DNA of 64,000 nucleotides from Ruminococcus sp. AM22-13 (GCF_003471165.1 NZ_QRIL01000001.1:62001-126000); one strand, 5' to 3'. Counted from the first letter of the stretch, positions 56,219 through 64,000 are shown. The notes: a model not told the origin generated them from the sequence alone. Numbers and translations: made by a program.

Positions 56219-57018
56219 TTTGCCACCTCCTCTTTTACTCCGAGGGCTTCTGCAAGCAGCTCTGTGAAATAATATACAGGCAGGTCGCTGGAAGCATTTT
56301 TATTTAAATTATATTTACACAATGGACAGGCTGTGATCAGCATATCAGCTCCAAAGCCTTTCGCACTGTCTTCGATTTTCTGACACATGTTCTGGGACAT
56401 TTCTTTTTCCTTAAGAGAAATGTAACCGCCGCAACATTCATTTCTGTATGGATAGATGACCGGTTCTGCGCCAAGTGCACGGATGAAGTCTTCCATAATT
56501 GTCGGATTCTCAGGATCATCAAATGCCATGATCTTGCCCGGGCGTAATAAGAGACATCCGTAATAAGCTCCGATTTTCTTTCCTGTAAGCGGATTTACCA
56601 CTTTCTCTTTCAGCTTGTCAAAGCCAACCTTATCGCGAAGTACTTCCAGATAATGGAGTACAATGGTCTCCCCTTCGTAAGGCTCTTCAAGCTGCATATA
56701 ATTGTTTGCTCTGGTGCGGATATCTTCCACATTTTTCATATCATCATTGACACGTTTGATCACGTGATGACAGGCAGAACAGATTGTCACCAGATCCTGG
56801 CCTTTTTCTTTGGCCTGATTAAGAGCACGTACGGAAGAAAGTTTTGTGGCAATTTCATCTGTTCCCAGAGGATATACACCTCCGCAGCACTGCCAGTCTT
56901 CAATCTCTTCCAGTTCAAACCCAAGTGCTCTGGCGCTGGCTCTGGCATATTCGTCCAGATCTTTCGCCTTGTTTCTCAGGGTACAACCCGGATAATAACT
57001 GTACTTCATACTTAACAT
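56215..57018 (-). CDS. hdrB: HdrB-like subunit with two CCG domains
   Basis: 267 residues. Two CCG motifs, YPGCTLRN...WQCCGGVY...CSACHH and YGCLLLRPG...NECCGGYI...CPLCKYN, would bind two non-cubane [4Fe-4S] clusters, the disulfide-reducing site in methanogens. The organism has no coenzyme M/B, so its acceptor must be another thiol, a protein, or the FrdAB pair encoded downstream (inference). First gene of the cluster; start 57018 or 57009 (ATG three codons in), with AAAGGA upstream. Confidence 0.93.
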   Translation of the reverse strand: MLSMKYSYYPGCTLRNKAKDLDEYARASARALGFELEEIEDWQCCGGVYPLGTDEIATKLSSVRALNQAKEKGQDLVTICSACHHVIKRVNDDMKNVEDIRTRANNYMQLEEPYEGETIVLHYLEVLRDKVGFDKLKEKVVNPLTGKKIGAYYGCLLLRPGKIMAFDDPENPTIMEDFIRALGAEPVIYPYRNECCGGYISLKEKEMSQNMCQKIEDSAKGFGADMLITACPLCKYNLNKNASSDLPVYYFTELLAEALGVKEEVAK

Positions 57019-57260
57019 TATCCTTTCTTAGTTGTTCAGGTAAATAGTAAATACTGTCTTATTACTTATCTGATTAAGTTATATAACTCATATAAAAATC
57101 AAGATAAGCTTTGTCTTTTTTTTAACAATAAATAGACAAAAATATAAACCAAGACTAATACAATTACTTTTTATATCTTTTTTGAGACATAGAAAAATAA
57201 AAGAGTTCGCACACCCTTCCTCCGCATTAAAGGAGTGTATCAGCTCGATTTCCGACGTAT

Positions 57261-57289
57261 ATCATATCATATTGATAACATTTTAACAA
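57261..57289 (-). promoter_or_regulatory. Promoter of the hdr cluster with Rex-like operator
   Basis: On the minus strand TTGTTA (57289-57284), a 17-bp spacer and TATGAT (57266-57261). The -35 lies within TTGTTAA-N4-TTATCAA (57289-57272), one base off the Rex consensus TTGTTAA-N4-TTAACAA. The leader to hdrB is about 235 nt and holds a hairpin (ACACTCCTT/AGGAAGGGTGT) followed by T-rich DNA near 57180-57235. No gene is seen in 57019-57399. Confidence 0.65.
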
Positions 57290-57344
57290 GTGGTTTTTGA
57301 TAATTTTTTTAAATAAAATAATTTTGCTCTGATTTTTCATTTCG

Positions 57345-57388
57345 GATACCAGAGTCAAAAAGCATCACGTTCTCATGACTCTGGTATC
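57345..57388. terminator. Hairpin downstream of the dehydrogenase gene
   Basis: A 13-bp perfect stem, GATACCAGAGTCA (57345-57357) with TGACTCTGGTATC (57376-57388). The T run is on the plus-strand side, so termination on the minus strand may be weak. Confidence 0.6.
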
Positions 57389-57399
57389 TTATTTTATAG

Positions 57400-58350
57400 T
57401 TAATCAAGATTAATCTGAGCAATAATTTCTTTCAGTGCATCTGCACTCTTTTTCAGCTGTTCGATTTCAGTTTTTGTCATTCTCATTGGAACTTTGCCCT
57501 GTACACCGTTTGGTCCTACTAAGGTTAAGGTACTTAAACATACATCTTCGATGCCATACTCTCCGTGCATCATAGTAGATACTGTGGAAATGGATTCTGA
57601 GGAAGCTACCAGAAGGCTGCAAAGTTTGCATACAGAAGAAGATACCGCATAGAAAGTTGCACCTTTCTTGGAGATGATCTCGCCGCCTGATTTCTGTACA
57701 TACTGAAGCATTGCTTCTTTGTCGATCGGCTCAATATCTTTTCCGAGTTTCTTCTCCAGATCATAGTATTCATCTACACTTACGCCGGAAATATAGGCTC
57801 CTGACCACGGAATAAAGGATGTATCGCCATGCTCGCCAAATACATAAGCATGAATGTTGCTCTGTGCAATCTGGAAATGCTCAGATAATCCGCAGCGCAG
57901 ACGTGCCGAGTCAAGAATTGTACCAGAACCAAGGATCTGATTCTCCGGAAGTCCGGAAATCTTAGTAAATACATAAGTCATGATATCAACCGGATTACTT
58001 ACGATCAGATAAAGAGCGTTTGGCGCTGCTTTTACGATCTCCGGTGTAATAGACTTGAGAATATTTACATTTGTCTGTGTAAGTTCAAGTCTTGTCTGAC
58101 CTGGCTTACGGGCAATACCGGAAGTAATGATAACAATATCAGAGTCTTTGGCATCTTCATATTCACCGGCAATGATGGAAATAGGATCTCTGAAACAGGT
58201 TCCCTGAATGATATCGAGAACTTCGCCTTCTGCTTTCTGTTTGTTGATATCGATCAGAACGATCTCAGATGCGATATCTTGGCTTGATAAAGTGTACGCG
58301 ATAGTAGAACCGACACTGCCTGCTCCAATGATAGTAATTTTACTGCTCAT
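57400..58350 (-). CDS. Lactate/malate dehydrogenase family, malate-type Arg
   Basis: 316 residues. NAD-binding GAGSVGSTIAY, Asp in LIDINKQKAEGE (NAD rather than NADP), SNPVDIMTY, catalytic LDSARLR and GEHGD (His about 178). The specificity loop reads GIARKPGQTRLEL, with Arg81 where lactate dehydrogenases have Gln and malate dehydrogenases have Arg. The rest, such as KGATFYA, looks lactate-type. It may therefore be a malate dehydrogenase serving the fumarase/fumarate reductase genes next to it, although automatic annotation would call it L-lactate dehydrogenase. RBS AAGGAG. Confidence 0.8.
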   Translation of the reverse strand: MSSKITIIGAGSVGSTIAYTLSSQDIASEIVLIDINKQKAEGEVLDIIQGTCFRDPISIIAGEYEDAKDSDIVIITSGIARKPGQTRLELTQTNVNILKSITPEIVKAAPNALYLIVSNPVDIMTYVFTKISGLPENQILGSGTILDSARLRCGLSEHFQIAQSNIHAYVFGEHGDTSFIPWSGAYISGVSVDEYYDLEKKLGKDIEPIDKEAMLQYVQKSGGEIISKKGATFYAVSSSVCKLCSLLVASSESISTVSTMMHGEYGIEDVCLSTLTLVGPNGVQGKVPMRMTKTEIEQLKKSADALKEIIAQINLD

Positions 58351-58391
58351 AATCTTAATACTCCTTTTCTCCTAACAAAATTGACTCCTAA

Positions 58392-58420
58392 ATGATAACA
58401 TATTGTCAACTATTTAACAA
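58392..58420 (-). promoter_or_regulatory. Dehydrogenase promoter with Rex-like operator
   Basis: On the minus strand TTGTTA (58420-58415), a 17-bp spacer and TATCAT (58397-58392). TTGTTAA-N4-TTGACAA (58420-58403) overlaps the -35 and is one base off the Rex consensus. Its layout is the same as at the hdr promoter. Confidence 0.7.
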
Positions 58421-58582
58421 GTGGATTTTTATTATTTTGTATAAAAATCTGCACAATTTTGTGAGATGGAATATTTTTAATCTTCAAAAAAATTTTTAGC
58501 AGAGCTGAAAGTTTGATATTTTTTTAACGTAAATTTATCCATATCAAGTATATCTTTTACTTTTTTATACTTTGATCAAAAT

Positions 58583-58631
58583 AAAAAAGCCTGAATCTAT
58601 AGTAATCTCCTATAAATTCAAAGGCTTTTTT
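58583..58631 (-). terminator. Terminator after the glucosaminidase gene
   Basis: AAAAAAGCCTGAATCTATAG pairs with CTATAAATTCAAAGGCTTTTTT; it begins two bases beyond the stop. Confidence 0.8.
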
Positions 58632-58633
58632 CG

Positions 58634-59389
58634 TCAGCTTTTTAAGTCTGCCAATATTTTCCGTAATTTACTTCCATAATCCTTCCCCGCTGCCCAGCCG
58701 CCACCGTAAGGATTCTCCTGAATTCCGAGCCACTCTACATAGGGAGCAGTCTCTCTTGTCACATAATCAAAGCGTTCATCTACGCATTCCTGATTCAGGT
58801 CATCTGTAGAGGCGTATGCTTTTAAGTGCTGAACCTGGGCGCGGATTCCGGTTCTTACATCAGGGAAAGCAATTCCTTTTACTCCATTCCCGGTCGTTCC
58901 AAGACCTGCAAAGTTAAACTGAGTGATATCGGCATCCCCGCCGTAAGTCAGCCATCCGGTTTCGAGCATTGACTGTGCAAAGACAACCTCGCCGCGCACG
59001 TTTTCCGCATTCGCTTCTTCAATTATGATATCACAAAAAGTCTCAATGTCAGGTGCACCGCCTTCACTTAATTCTTCAGACGGATAAGTACAACCCTGAC
59101 TGTTATATAAGGAACACATTTCATCGGCTGATACAGTTGTACCGCCCATGATTGTATAATATCCGTAAGTATTATCGGTTGGATCTTCACCGGAAATTGC
59201 TTCCAGCCCTTCCAGACTTTTGGGCTTGGAAAGCTGTCCCTCCTGAGAATGGTCTACTTCATTCCCGGACTCCAGACTATTTTCCTGCACAGCGGCCTCC
59301 TCACTGGCGCTTATATTGAAAGGCATCCCCATCAGAAGAATTCCCATCACGCCTGTTACAAGGCAACATTTTTCTAATTTTCTTAACAT
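58634..59389 (-). CDS. Secreted glucosaminidase-domain cell-wall hydrolase
   Basis: 251 residues. The signal peptide (about 1-29, ending NISAS) and an acidic linker precede a glucosaminidase domain (about 100-251). It has the catalytic Glu in VFAQSMLETGWLTYGG, then FNFAGLGTTGNG, AFPDVRTGIRAQVQHLKAYA and NPYGGGWAAGKDYGSKL. It would cleave N-acetylglucosaminyl bonds of peptidoglycan. No separate wall-binding repeats are present. Confidence 0.87.
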   Translation of the reverse strand: MLRKLEKCCLVTGVMGILLMGMPFNISASEEAAVQENSLESGNEVDHSQEGQLSKPKSLEGLEAISGEDPTDNTYGYYTIMGGTTVSADEMCSLYNSQGCTYPSEELSEGGAPDIETFCDIIIEEANAENVRGEVVFAQSMLETGWLTYGGDADITQFNFAGLGTTGNGVKGIAFPDVRTGIRAQVQHLKAYASTDDLNQECVDERFDYVTRETAPYVEWLGIQENPYGGGWAAGKDYGSKLRKILADLKS

Positions 59390-59492
59390 AATTATCCTCT
59401 ATATATTTATAATCACAACTCATTTCTCATGGGCCCTGATTGTTCTGTTGATAACTGATTTGATTTTTTGAGTTACAATTAATAGATCTTTG

Positions 59493-59779
59493 TTTACATC
59501 TTTTCCATTATCACCTTGCAGCGTTTCCTGCAAAATGCAATGCCATAAGCCAGAATCTCATTTCTGCCATCATTTCGCAGAAATTCTTCATATCTTCGGT
59601 CTTTAATCTGCTCCATAGCTTTTTGGCAGGCTTTTTCCAAATCTTCTCGGCCGGGTAAAAAGGCTTACCTTTCCCCACCCATTAAGTAACTGCTCAATCA
59701 GCTTTGTCTTATCGATATAATAAAAACCCAACTGACGGATCTCCGCAAAATCTTCAATTCCCACTGGCAGTTTAAGCAT
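59493..59779 (-). pseudogene. Remnant of an AAA-ATPase/PD-(D/E)XK nuclease family gene
   Basis: The N-terminal piece (59603-59779, 58 codons) begins MLKLPVGIEDFAEIRQLGFY, then YIDKTKLIEQLL and FTRPRRFGKSL, the conserved start of the common AAA-ATPase-like/DUF1703 proteins. It runs directly, in another frame, into a C-terminal piece ending at 59493 (QKAMEQIKDRRYEEFL, then ILAYGIAFCRKRCKV) that matches the end of the same family. About 400 middle residues are missing, so this is an internal deletion. A fair ribosome-binding site remains. The rest of 59390-59970 is the folD terminator and A+T-rich DNA. Confidence 0.8.
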
Positions 59780-59869
59780 TTTAGAATCACTTCCTTTCCT
59801 CTCAGAACTTTAATGCTATTTGCCATTATCATAACACATGGTTACTTTTCCCACAAGTCACTGTCATAC

Positions 59870-59918
59870 AAAAAAGAACCCACCACACGAAATCTAAAAA
59901 TCTCTGTGATGAGTTCCT
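59870..59918 (-). terminator. Terminator after folD
   Basis: On the minus strand GAACTCATCACA pairs with TGTGGTGGGTTC and is followed by T6. Confidence 0.8.
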
Positions 59919-59970
59919 CTTCCCTTTTATGATTTAATCATCTGTACTTTCAAAATGATATATAAATCAA

Positions 59971-60825
59971 TTAGTCATTAACTTTACGCATTGCAGCTTC
60001 TACTACATGTCCAACCAGTACGGAAGTTGTAACGCTTCCAACACCGCCCGGTACAGGTGTAATAGCATCTACGATCGGCTCTACTGCAGCGTAGTCAACG
60101 TCTCCGCAAAGTTTGCCTTCTGCGTTTACATTAATACCTACGTCGATTACTGTCTGTCCTTCTTTTACATACTCAGCTCCGACAACACCGGCGCGGCCTG
60201 CGGCCACGATGATGATATCTGCCTCACGTGCTACAGACGGCATATCTACAGTTCTTGTGTGGCAGATTGTAACAGTTGCGTTCTTCTTAACAAGCATCAT
60301 TGCTGCCGGTTTACCAACAACAAGGCTTCTTCCGATTACTACTGCTTTCTTGCCTGTGCAGTCGATTCCATAGTGATCAAGGATTTCCATACATGCCTGT
60401 GGTGTACATGGCGGGAAACCGATCTGTTTGCCGGTGAATACACCTGACATGGAAAGGTCTGTCATACAATCAACGTCTTTTTCAGGAGCAAGTGCGTTCT
60501 CGATTACTGCCTGATCCAGATGTTTTGGAAGTGGACGGAATAATAATACGCCGTGAATCTTGTCATCTTTGTTTACTTTATCGATTGTTGCAAGAAGTTC
60601 TTCTTGGGAAACATCTTCCGGAAGTAAGATCTTCTCACATGCAACGCCTAAAGTTTCGCAGCGTTTTGTAGCGCCTCTTTCATAAGAGATATCGCTTGGG
60701 TTCTCGCCTACACGGATGATACAGAGAGTAGGATTTACTCCTTTTCCCTGAAGCTCTGCTACGTTAGCTTTGATTTTCTCATTTAATGCTGCTGTTACTT
60801 CTTTACCTAATAACTGCTTAGCCAT
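59971..60825 (-). CDS. folD: Bifunctional methylene-THF dehydrogenase/methenyl-THF cyclohydrolase
   Basis: 284 residues. FolD motifs are YERGATKRCETLGV (catalytic Lys/Tyr region), GVLLFRPLPKHLDQ, PPCTPQACMEIL, VVIGRSLVVGKP and TPVPGGVGSVTTSVL. It interconverts 5,10-methylene-, methenyl- and 10-formyl-THF in the methyl branch of the Wood-Ljungdahl pathway and one-carbon metabolism. ATG 60825 follows GGGAGG. Last of fhs-fchA-folD. Confidence 0.95.
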   Translation of the reverse strand: MAKQLLGKEVTAALNEKIKANVAELQGKGVNPTLCIIRVGENPSDISYERGATKRCETLGVACEKILLPEDVSQEELLATIDKVNKDDKIHGVLLFRPLPKHLDQAVIENALAPEKDVDCMTDLSMSGVFTGKQIGFPPCTPQACMEILDHYGIDCTGKKAVVIGRSLVVGKPAAMMLVKKNATVTICHTRTVDMPSVAREADIIIVAAGRAGVVGAEYVKEGQTVIDVGINVNAEGKLCGDVDYAAVEPIVDAITPVPGGVGSVTTSVLVGHVVEAAMRKVND

Positions 60826-60867
60826 TGATTGTTTCCTCCCAAATTGCACTCATATTGTCTTTATATT

Positions 60868-60907
60868 ATGATGTCAGGGTCAAAAGATCCTTTGCCCCTG
60901 ATATCAT
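60868..60907. repeat. Palindrome between fchA and folD
   Basis: ATGATGTCAGGG and CCCCTGATATCAT arms with an inner TCAAAAGATCCTTTG. It ends two bases from the fchA stop. Related to 46395-46424. Confidence 0.55.
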
Positions 60908-60908
60908 A

Positions 60909-61538
60909 TTATTTCAATCTGCCAAGTACGCTGTTGAATGTATCATCTGCGATCTTTGTATATTTCTCAAGCATCGCATCTGCTTTTTTGTTTAATTCTT
61001 CTGCGTATTCTCTGTCAGCCATGGATTTTGTATTGATGTATACGTTCAGGCTTGCACCCTGTAATGCTGCTTTACAGAAAGCTGCGCCGACACCGGCATC
61101 GCTGATTGCAAGTTTGGATCCTTTTGCGCCGAACTCTACGATCAGTTCGATTGCTTCACAGCATTTCTCCATGATTTCCATAGGAACGGAGCATGCATCT
61201 TTTAATACGATTTCCATAACTCTTGCTTTTTCAGCTTTTTCTTCTTCTGTTTCTTTCGGCATTCCGTATGCTTTGGATAATGGCTCGAATACTTCTGCAT
61301 CACGTTCAATCAGACGAAGGAAGTCTTTCTGTAACTGATCGCATTTTGCTTTTAATTCATACATTTCATCTTCTACATCAGCATATTTCTTCTTGCCCAC
61401 TGTAAGACTTCCTACCATGTTTCCAAGAGCAGTTCCTACTGCACCAACTAATGCAGATGCACCGCCGCCGCCCGGAACCGGAGCTTTGGAAGCTAAAACT
61501 TCAACGAATTCTGTACATGTACTTGTTGAAAATCCCAT
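60909..61538 (-). CDS. fchA: Methenyl-THF cyclohydrolase FchA (cyclodeaminase family)
   Basis: 209 residues, mostly helical. Family marks are VLASKAPVPGGGGASALVGAVGTALGNMV near residues 13-42 and the Asp/Glu-rich VGAAFCKAALQGASLNVYIN. In acetogens and purinolytic clostridia FchA converts methenyl-THF to 10-formyl-THF, and it lies between fhs and folD here, which supports that role. FolD has the same activity, so the pathway has two cyclohydrolases. Confidence 0.92.
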   Translation of the reverse strand: MGFSTSTCTEFVEVLASKAPVPGGGGASALVGAVGTALGNMVGSLTVGKKKYADVEDEMYELKAKCDQLQKDFLRLIERDAEVFEPLSKAYGMPKETEEEKAEKARVMEIVLKDACSVPMEIMEKCCEAIELIVEFGAKGSKLAISDAGVGAAFCKAALQGASLNVYINTKSMADREYAEELNKKADAMLEKYTKIADDTFNSVLGRLK

Positions 61539-61665
61539 CTTTTTCTCTCCTGCTTTCTTTTATTTATTAAGCAGATATCAGATCTGCGTGTTTCAGAGAG
61601 TGCTCTCAAAGTATATCTATACATATAGGAACACTCTCCTTTTGTATTTGATAAAATTCAGTAAA

Positions 61666-63351
61666 TTAGAACAGACCTGTAATCTTCCCTGTTTCGTCTA
61701 CGTCGATTCTCTCAGCAGCCGGAACTTTCGGCAGACCTGGCATTGTCATGATCTCGCCTGTAAGGGCTACGATAAATCCAGCACCGGCGGAGATCTTTAA
61801 GTTACGTACAGTAACTTCGAAGTCTGTCGGAGCACCCAGTTTAGTCTGGTCATCTGTTAAGCTGTACTGAGTCTTAGCTACGCAGATCGGGCAGTTGCCG
61901 AAGCCAAGAGCCTCTAACTGTTTTGCCTGTTTCTGAGCGTTTGCTGTCAGGACAACTCTCTTGCCGCCGTAAACTTTCTGAACGATCTGGTTCAGTTTGT
62001 CTTCGATAGAACCTTCCAGTTCATATGCATAGGAGAAATCGTTTGGTTCTTCTACAAGACGGATAACTTCTTCTGCAAGTTTGATTCCGCCTTCGCCGCC
62101 TTTTGCCCATACTTCAGAAAGAGCAACGTTAACACCCAGTTCTTTACATTTAGCTTCTACAAAGTCAAGCTCTGCTTTTGTATCTGTAGGGAATGCGTTG
62201 ATAGCAACAACACATGGAAGTTTGTATACGTTTTTGATGTTGGAAACGTGTTTTAACAGGTTCGGGATACCTTTTTCAAGAGCTTCCAGGTTTTCATTGT
62301 TGAGGTCAGCTTTTGCAACGCCACCGTTGTATTTCAGGGCACGTACAGTAGCTACGATTACAACTGCGCTTGGTTTTAAGCCTGCCATACGACATTTGAT
62401 ATCGAGGAATTTCTCAGCACCAAGGTCAGCTCCGAAACCAGCTTCTGTGATTGCATAATCAGCAAGTTTCATAGCCATCTTTGTAGCTGTTACGGAGTTA
62501 CATCCGTGAGCGATGTTAGCGAATGGTCCGCCATGTACGATTGCAGGAACGTGTTCCAGAGTCTGTACAAGGTTTGGTTTCAGGGCATCTTTTAACAGAG
62601 CTGTCATAGCACCTTCTGCGTGAAGGTCACCGGCTGTTACCGGCTTCTGCTCGGAAACTTTACCATATGTATAACCAATGATAATCTTGGATAATCTTTC
62701 TTTCAGGTCTTTGATGTCACTTGCAAGACAGAGAACTGCCATAATCTCAGATGCAACTGTGATGTCGTATCCGTCTTCACGAGGCATACCGTTTGTTCTT
62801 CCGCCAAGGCCGTCGATTACATTACGAAGCTGACGGTCGTTCATATCAACACATCTTCTCCATGTGATCTTACGTGGGTCAATGTTTAATGCGTTACCCT
62901 GGAAAATATGGTTATCGATCATAGCTGCAAGTAAGTTGTTAGCTGCGCCGATCGCATGGAAGTCACCTGTGAAGTGAAGGTTGATATCTTCCATAGGAAC
63001 AACCTGTGCATATCCGCCACCGGCTGCACCACCTTTAACACCGAATACCGGTCCTAAGGATGGCTCACGAAGAGCTACCATAACGCTCTTGCCAAGTCTC
63101 TGCATACCATCTGCAAGGCCTACAGTGGTAGTTGTTTTACCCTCTCCGGCAGGAGTTGGATTGATAGCTGTAACAAGGATTAATTTTCCGTCTTTCTTGT
63201 CACTTTCTTTCAGAAGATTGTAGTCAATTTTTGCTTTGTACTTTCCGTACTGCTCCAGATATTTGTCATCAATACCTGCTTTTTCTGCAATCTGGGTAAT
63301 TGGAAGCATTTCGCATTCCTGTGCAATTTCAATGTCTGATTTGAATCCCAT
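61666..63351 (-). CDS. fhs: Formate-tetrahydrofolate ligase
   Basis: 561 residues. The ATP-binding loop is [19 protein letters not shown] (about 67-85), then [34 protein letters not shown], and [12 protein letters not shown]. It activates formate onto THF with ATP, the entry step of the methyl branch in acetogens. RBS AAGGAGG. First of the three C1 genes here. A 127-bp gap with a GAGAGTG/CACTCTC hairpin separates it from fchA and could cause lower downstream expression. Confidence 0.97.
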   Translation of the reverse strand: MGFKSDIEIAQECEMLPITQIAEKAGIDDKYLEQYGKYKAKIDYNLLKESDKKDGKLILVTAINPTPAGEGKTTTTVGLADGMQRLGKSVMVALREPSLGPVFGVKGGAAGGGYAQVVPMEDINLHFTGDFHAIGAANNLLAAMIDNHIFQGNALNIDPRKITWRRCVDMNDRQLRNVIDGLGGRTNGMPREDGYDITVASEIMAVLCLASDIKDLKERLSKIIIGYTYGKVSEQKPVTAGDLHAEGAMTALLKDALKPNLVQTLEHVPAIVHGGPFANIAHGCNSVTATKMAMKLADYAITEAGFGADLGAEKFLDIKCRMAGLKPSAVVIVATVRALKYNGGVAKADLNNENLEALEKGIPNLLKHVSNIKNVYKLPCVVAINAFPTDTKAELDFVEAKCKELGVNVALSEVWAKGGEGGIKLAEEVIRLVEEPNDFSYAYELEGSIEDKLNQIVQKVYGGKRVVLTANAQKQAKQLEALGFGNCPICVAKTQYSLTDDQTKLGAPTDFEVTVRNLKISAGAGFIVALTGEIMTMPGLPKVPAAERIDVDETGKITGLF

Positions 63352-63394
63352 TTCAAATTACCTCCTTTTTACTCCGCATTTAAGTCGGTTTTTC

Positions 63395-63440
63395 GTAACT
63401 GTTCAGCAGTATGCTATCCAGCAAGGTGCTGAATAGTTAC
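63395..63440. repeat. Palindromic element GTAACTGTTCAG...CTGAATAGTTAC
   Basis: Near-perfect 12-bp inverted arms (63395-63406 and 63429-63440) around GCAGTATGCTATCCAGCAAGG-like sequence. It lies between the DUF3786 gene and fhs, 43 bp before the fhs start. Confidence 0.7.
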
Positions 63441-63481
63441 GGTTTTTATCTAAAACAGGTGCCGCCTGTCTTATTCAAGAT

Positions 63482-64000
63482 TTATGCCTGAACGCATTTC
63501 AGAAATGCCTTCAGTGAACCGATGATCACATCTCCCATAACAGCCATATCCTCTGCCTGAAAAGAAACAGGGAAGTTGTCAGAAAAGAGAATCTGTGAAG
63601 ACGGAGGAAATTCATCATCGCCTTCCCAGAGGATCATCTGCACTTTGTATTCCGGGAAAATCTCCACTTCATAAGCAATATCACCATGCTTTACAGAAAC
63701 TGCCTTGATATGCTCCATAATTGCTTTGAAATCTCCCAGACGATTTCCATAGGAAAATGCCAGACGTTTGATGCATCTGCCGTCAAACTGCCTTAAATAT
63801 ACCTCGCCCCATGGCATCTCACGATATGTTTTAAATTTTCCGGAACTTTCAGATTTCACTCCATTTAAGAGAAAACGAATGGTCAGGATTCTGGCATAAA
63901 TCATATCTTCCAGCGGATAAAAGCCTCTATCATCCGGCGTATGTGTTACTGTAAAATCCGGCCATGTAATCTGATACTGTGTTCCAAGAAAAGTTAATGT
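63482..64000 (-). CDS. DUF3786 family protein (5' end outside the window)
   Basis: The frame stays open to the window edge, giving at least 172 residues. An internal ATG at 63904 is probably not the start because the upstream codons (QYQITWPDFTVTHTPDD, then RGFYPLEDM) continue the family sequence. Later blocks are FSYGNRLGDFKAIMEHI and EFPPSSQILFSDNFP. DUF3786 has no proven function but is common in acetogens and other anaerobes near C1 or corrinoid genes. It lies 130 bp upstream of fhs in the same direction. Confidence 0.75.
   Translation of the reverse strand, partial: TLTFLGTQYQITWPDFTVTHTPDDRGFYPLEDMIYARILTIRFLLNGVKSESSGKFKTYREMPWGEVYLRQFDGRCIKRLAFSYGNRLGDFKAIMEHIKAVSVKHGDIAYEVEIFPEYKVQMILWEGDDEFPPSSQILFSDNFPVSFQAEDMAVMGDVIIGSLKAFLKCVQA

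Overview
The window looks like chromosomal DNA from a spore-forming, hydrogen-metabolising acetogen of the Lachnospiraceae. Blautia or a close relative is my inference. The grounds are spoIVA, a HydABC-type [FeFe]-hydrogenase with all three maturases, the methyl-branch C1 genes fhs-fchA-folD, clostridial -35/-10 promoters and A+T-rich intergenic DNA. I found no tRNA, rRNA, CRISPR array, prophage or intact insertion sequence. Most genes are on the minus strand.

Region by region. 1-5.8 kb: citrate synthase with a possible attenuator leader, enolase, and an M56 (BlaR1-like) membrane peptidase with a small membrane partner. 5.8-15.6 kb: an extracytoplasmic flavin electron-transfer island. It has a protein with three FMN-attachment domains, a single-domain FMN protein, a membrane polyferredoxin, the flavinylating enzyme ApbE, two large secreted Tp47-like/BIG2 proteins and a Gx-type membrane transporter. 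15.6-17.5 kb: a Y-family DNA polymerase with a YolD-like partner. 17.7-24.5 kb: metal homeostasis (ArsR regulator, CPC-type P-ATPase, two HMA chaperones counting the one at 5.8 kb, a DtxR-type regulator, a second P-ATPase without the CPC motif, DUF6110, a Fur-like regulator). 24.6-28.3 kb: ferrous iron uptake (FeoB, its Cys-rich partner, two FeoA) and a DUF2325 protein. 28.9-33.1 kb: hydF, hydG, hydE and a TM1266-like protein. 33-39 kb: a secreted transglutaminase, purC, glpK, a NusG-domain-II protein and spoIVA. 39.3-45.2 kb: hydA-hydB-hydC and a divergent second [FeFe]-hydrogenase. 46.5-57.0 kb: a tight eleven-gene cluster hdrBCA - mvhD-like - Flox-like genes - fumarate reductase-like subunits - two-subunit fumarase. 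57.4-58.4 kb: a lactate/malate dehydrogenase family gene. 58.6 kb to the end: a glucosaminidase, a decayed AAA-ATPase gene, folD, fchA, fhs and a truncated DUF3786 gene.

Two systems stand out. First, the 14-bp palindrome TTAG-N6-CTAA occurs exactly at least ten times in intergenic DNA. It covers the -10 box of the feoA and DUF2325 promoters, forms a 17-bp-spaced array before feoB, and recurs in the flavin island before apbE, the Tp47-like gene and the Gx transporter. This suggests one metal-responsive (DtxR-type) regulon joining ferrous uptake to an extracellular flavin electron path, that is, a candidate iron-repressed ferric reductase feeding Feo. Second, the Hdr/Flox/fumarate-reductase/fumarase cluster has no membrane anchor subunit. 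It reads as a soluble, possibly electron-bifurcating NADH:fumarate/ferredoxin system for succinate formation. Its promoter and that of the neighbouring dehydrogenase both carry Rex-like (NADH-sensing) operators over the -35 box, and that dehydrogenase has the malate-type Arg at its specificity position.

Several families of short interspersed palindromic repeats occupy intergenic sites. Some of them abut or form the stop codons of neighbouring genes.
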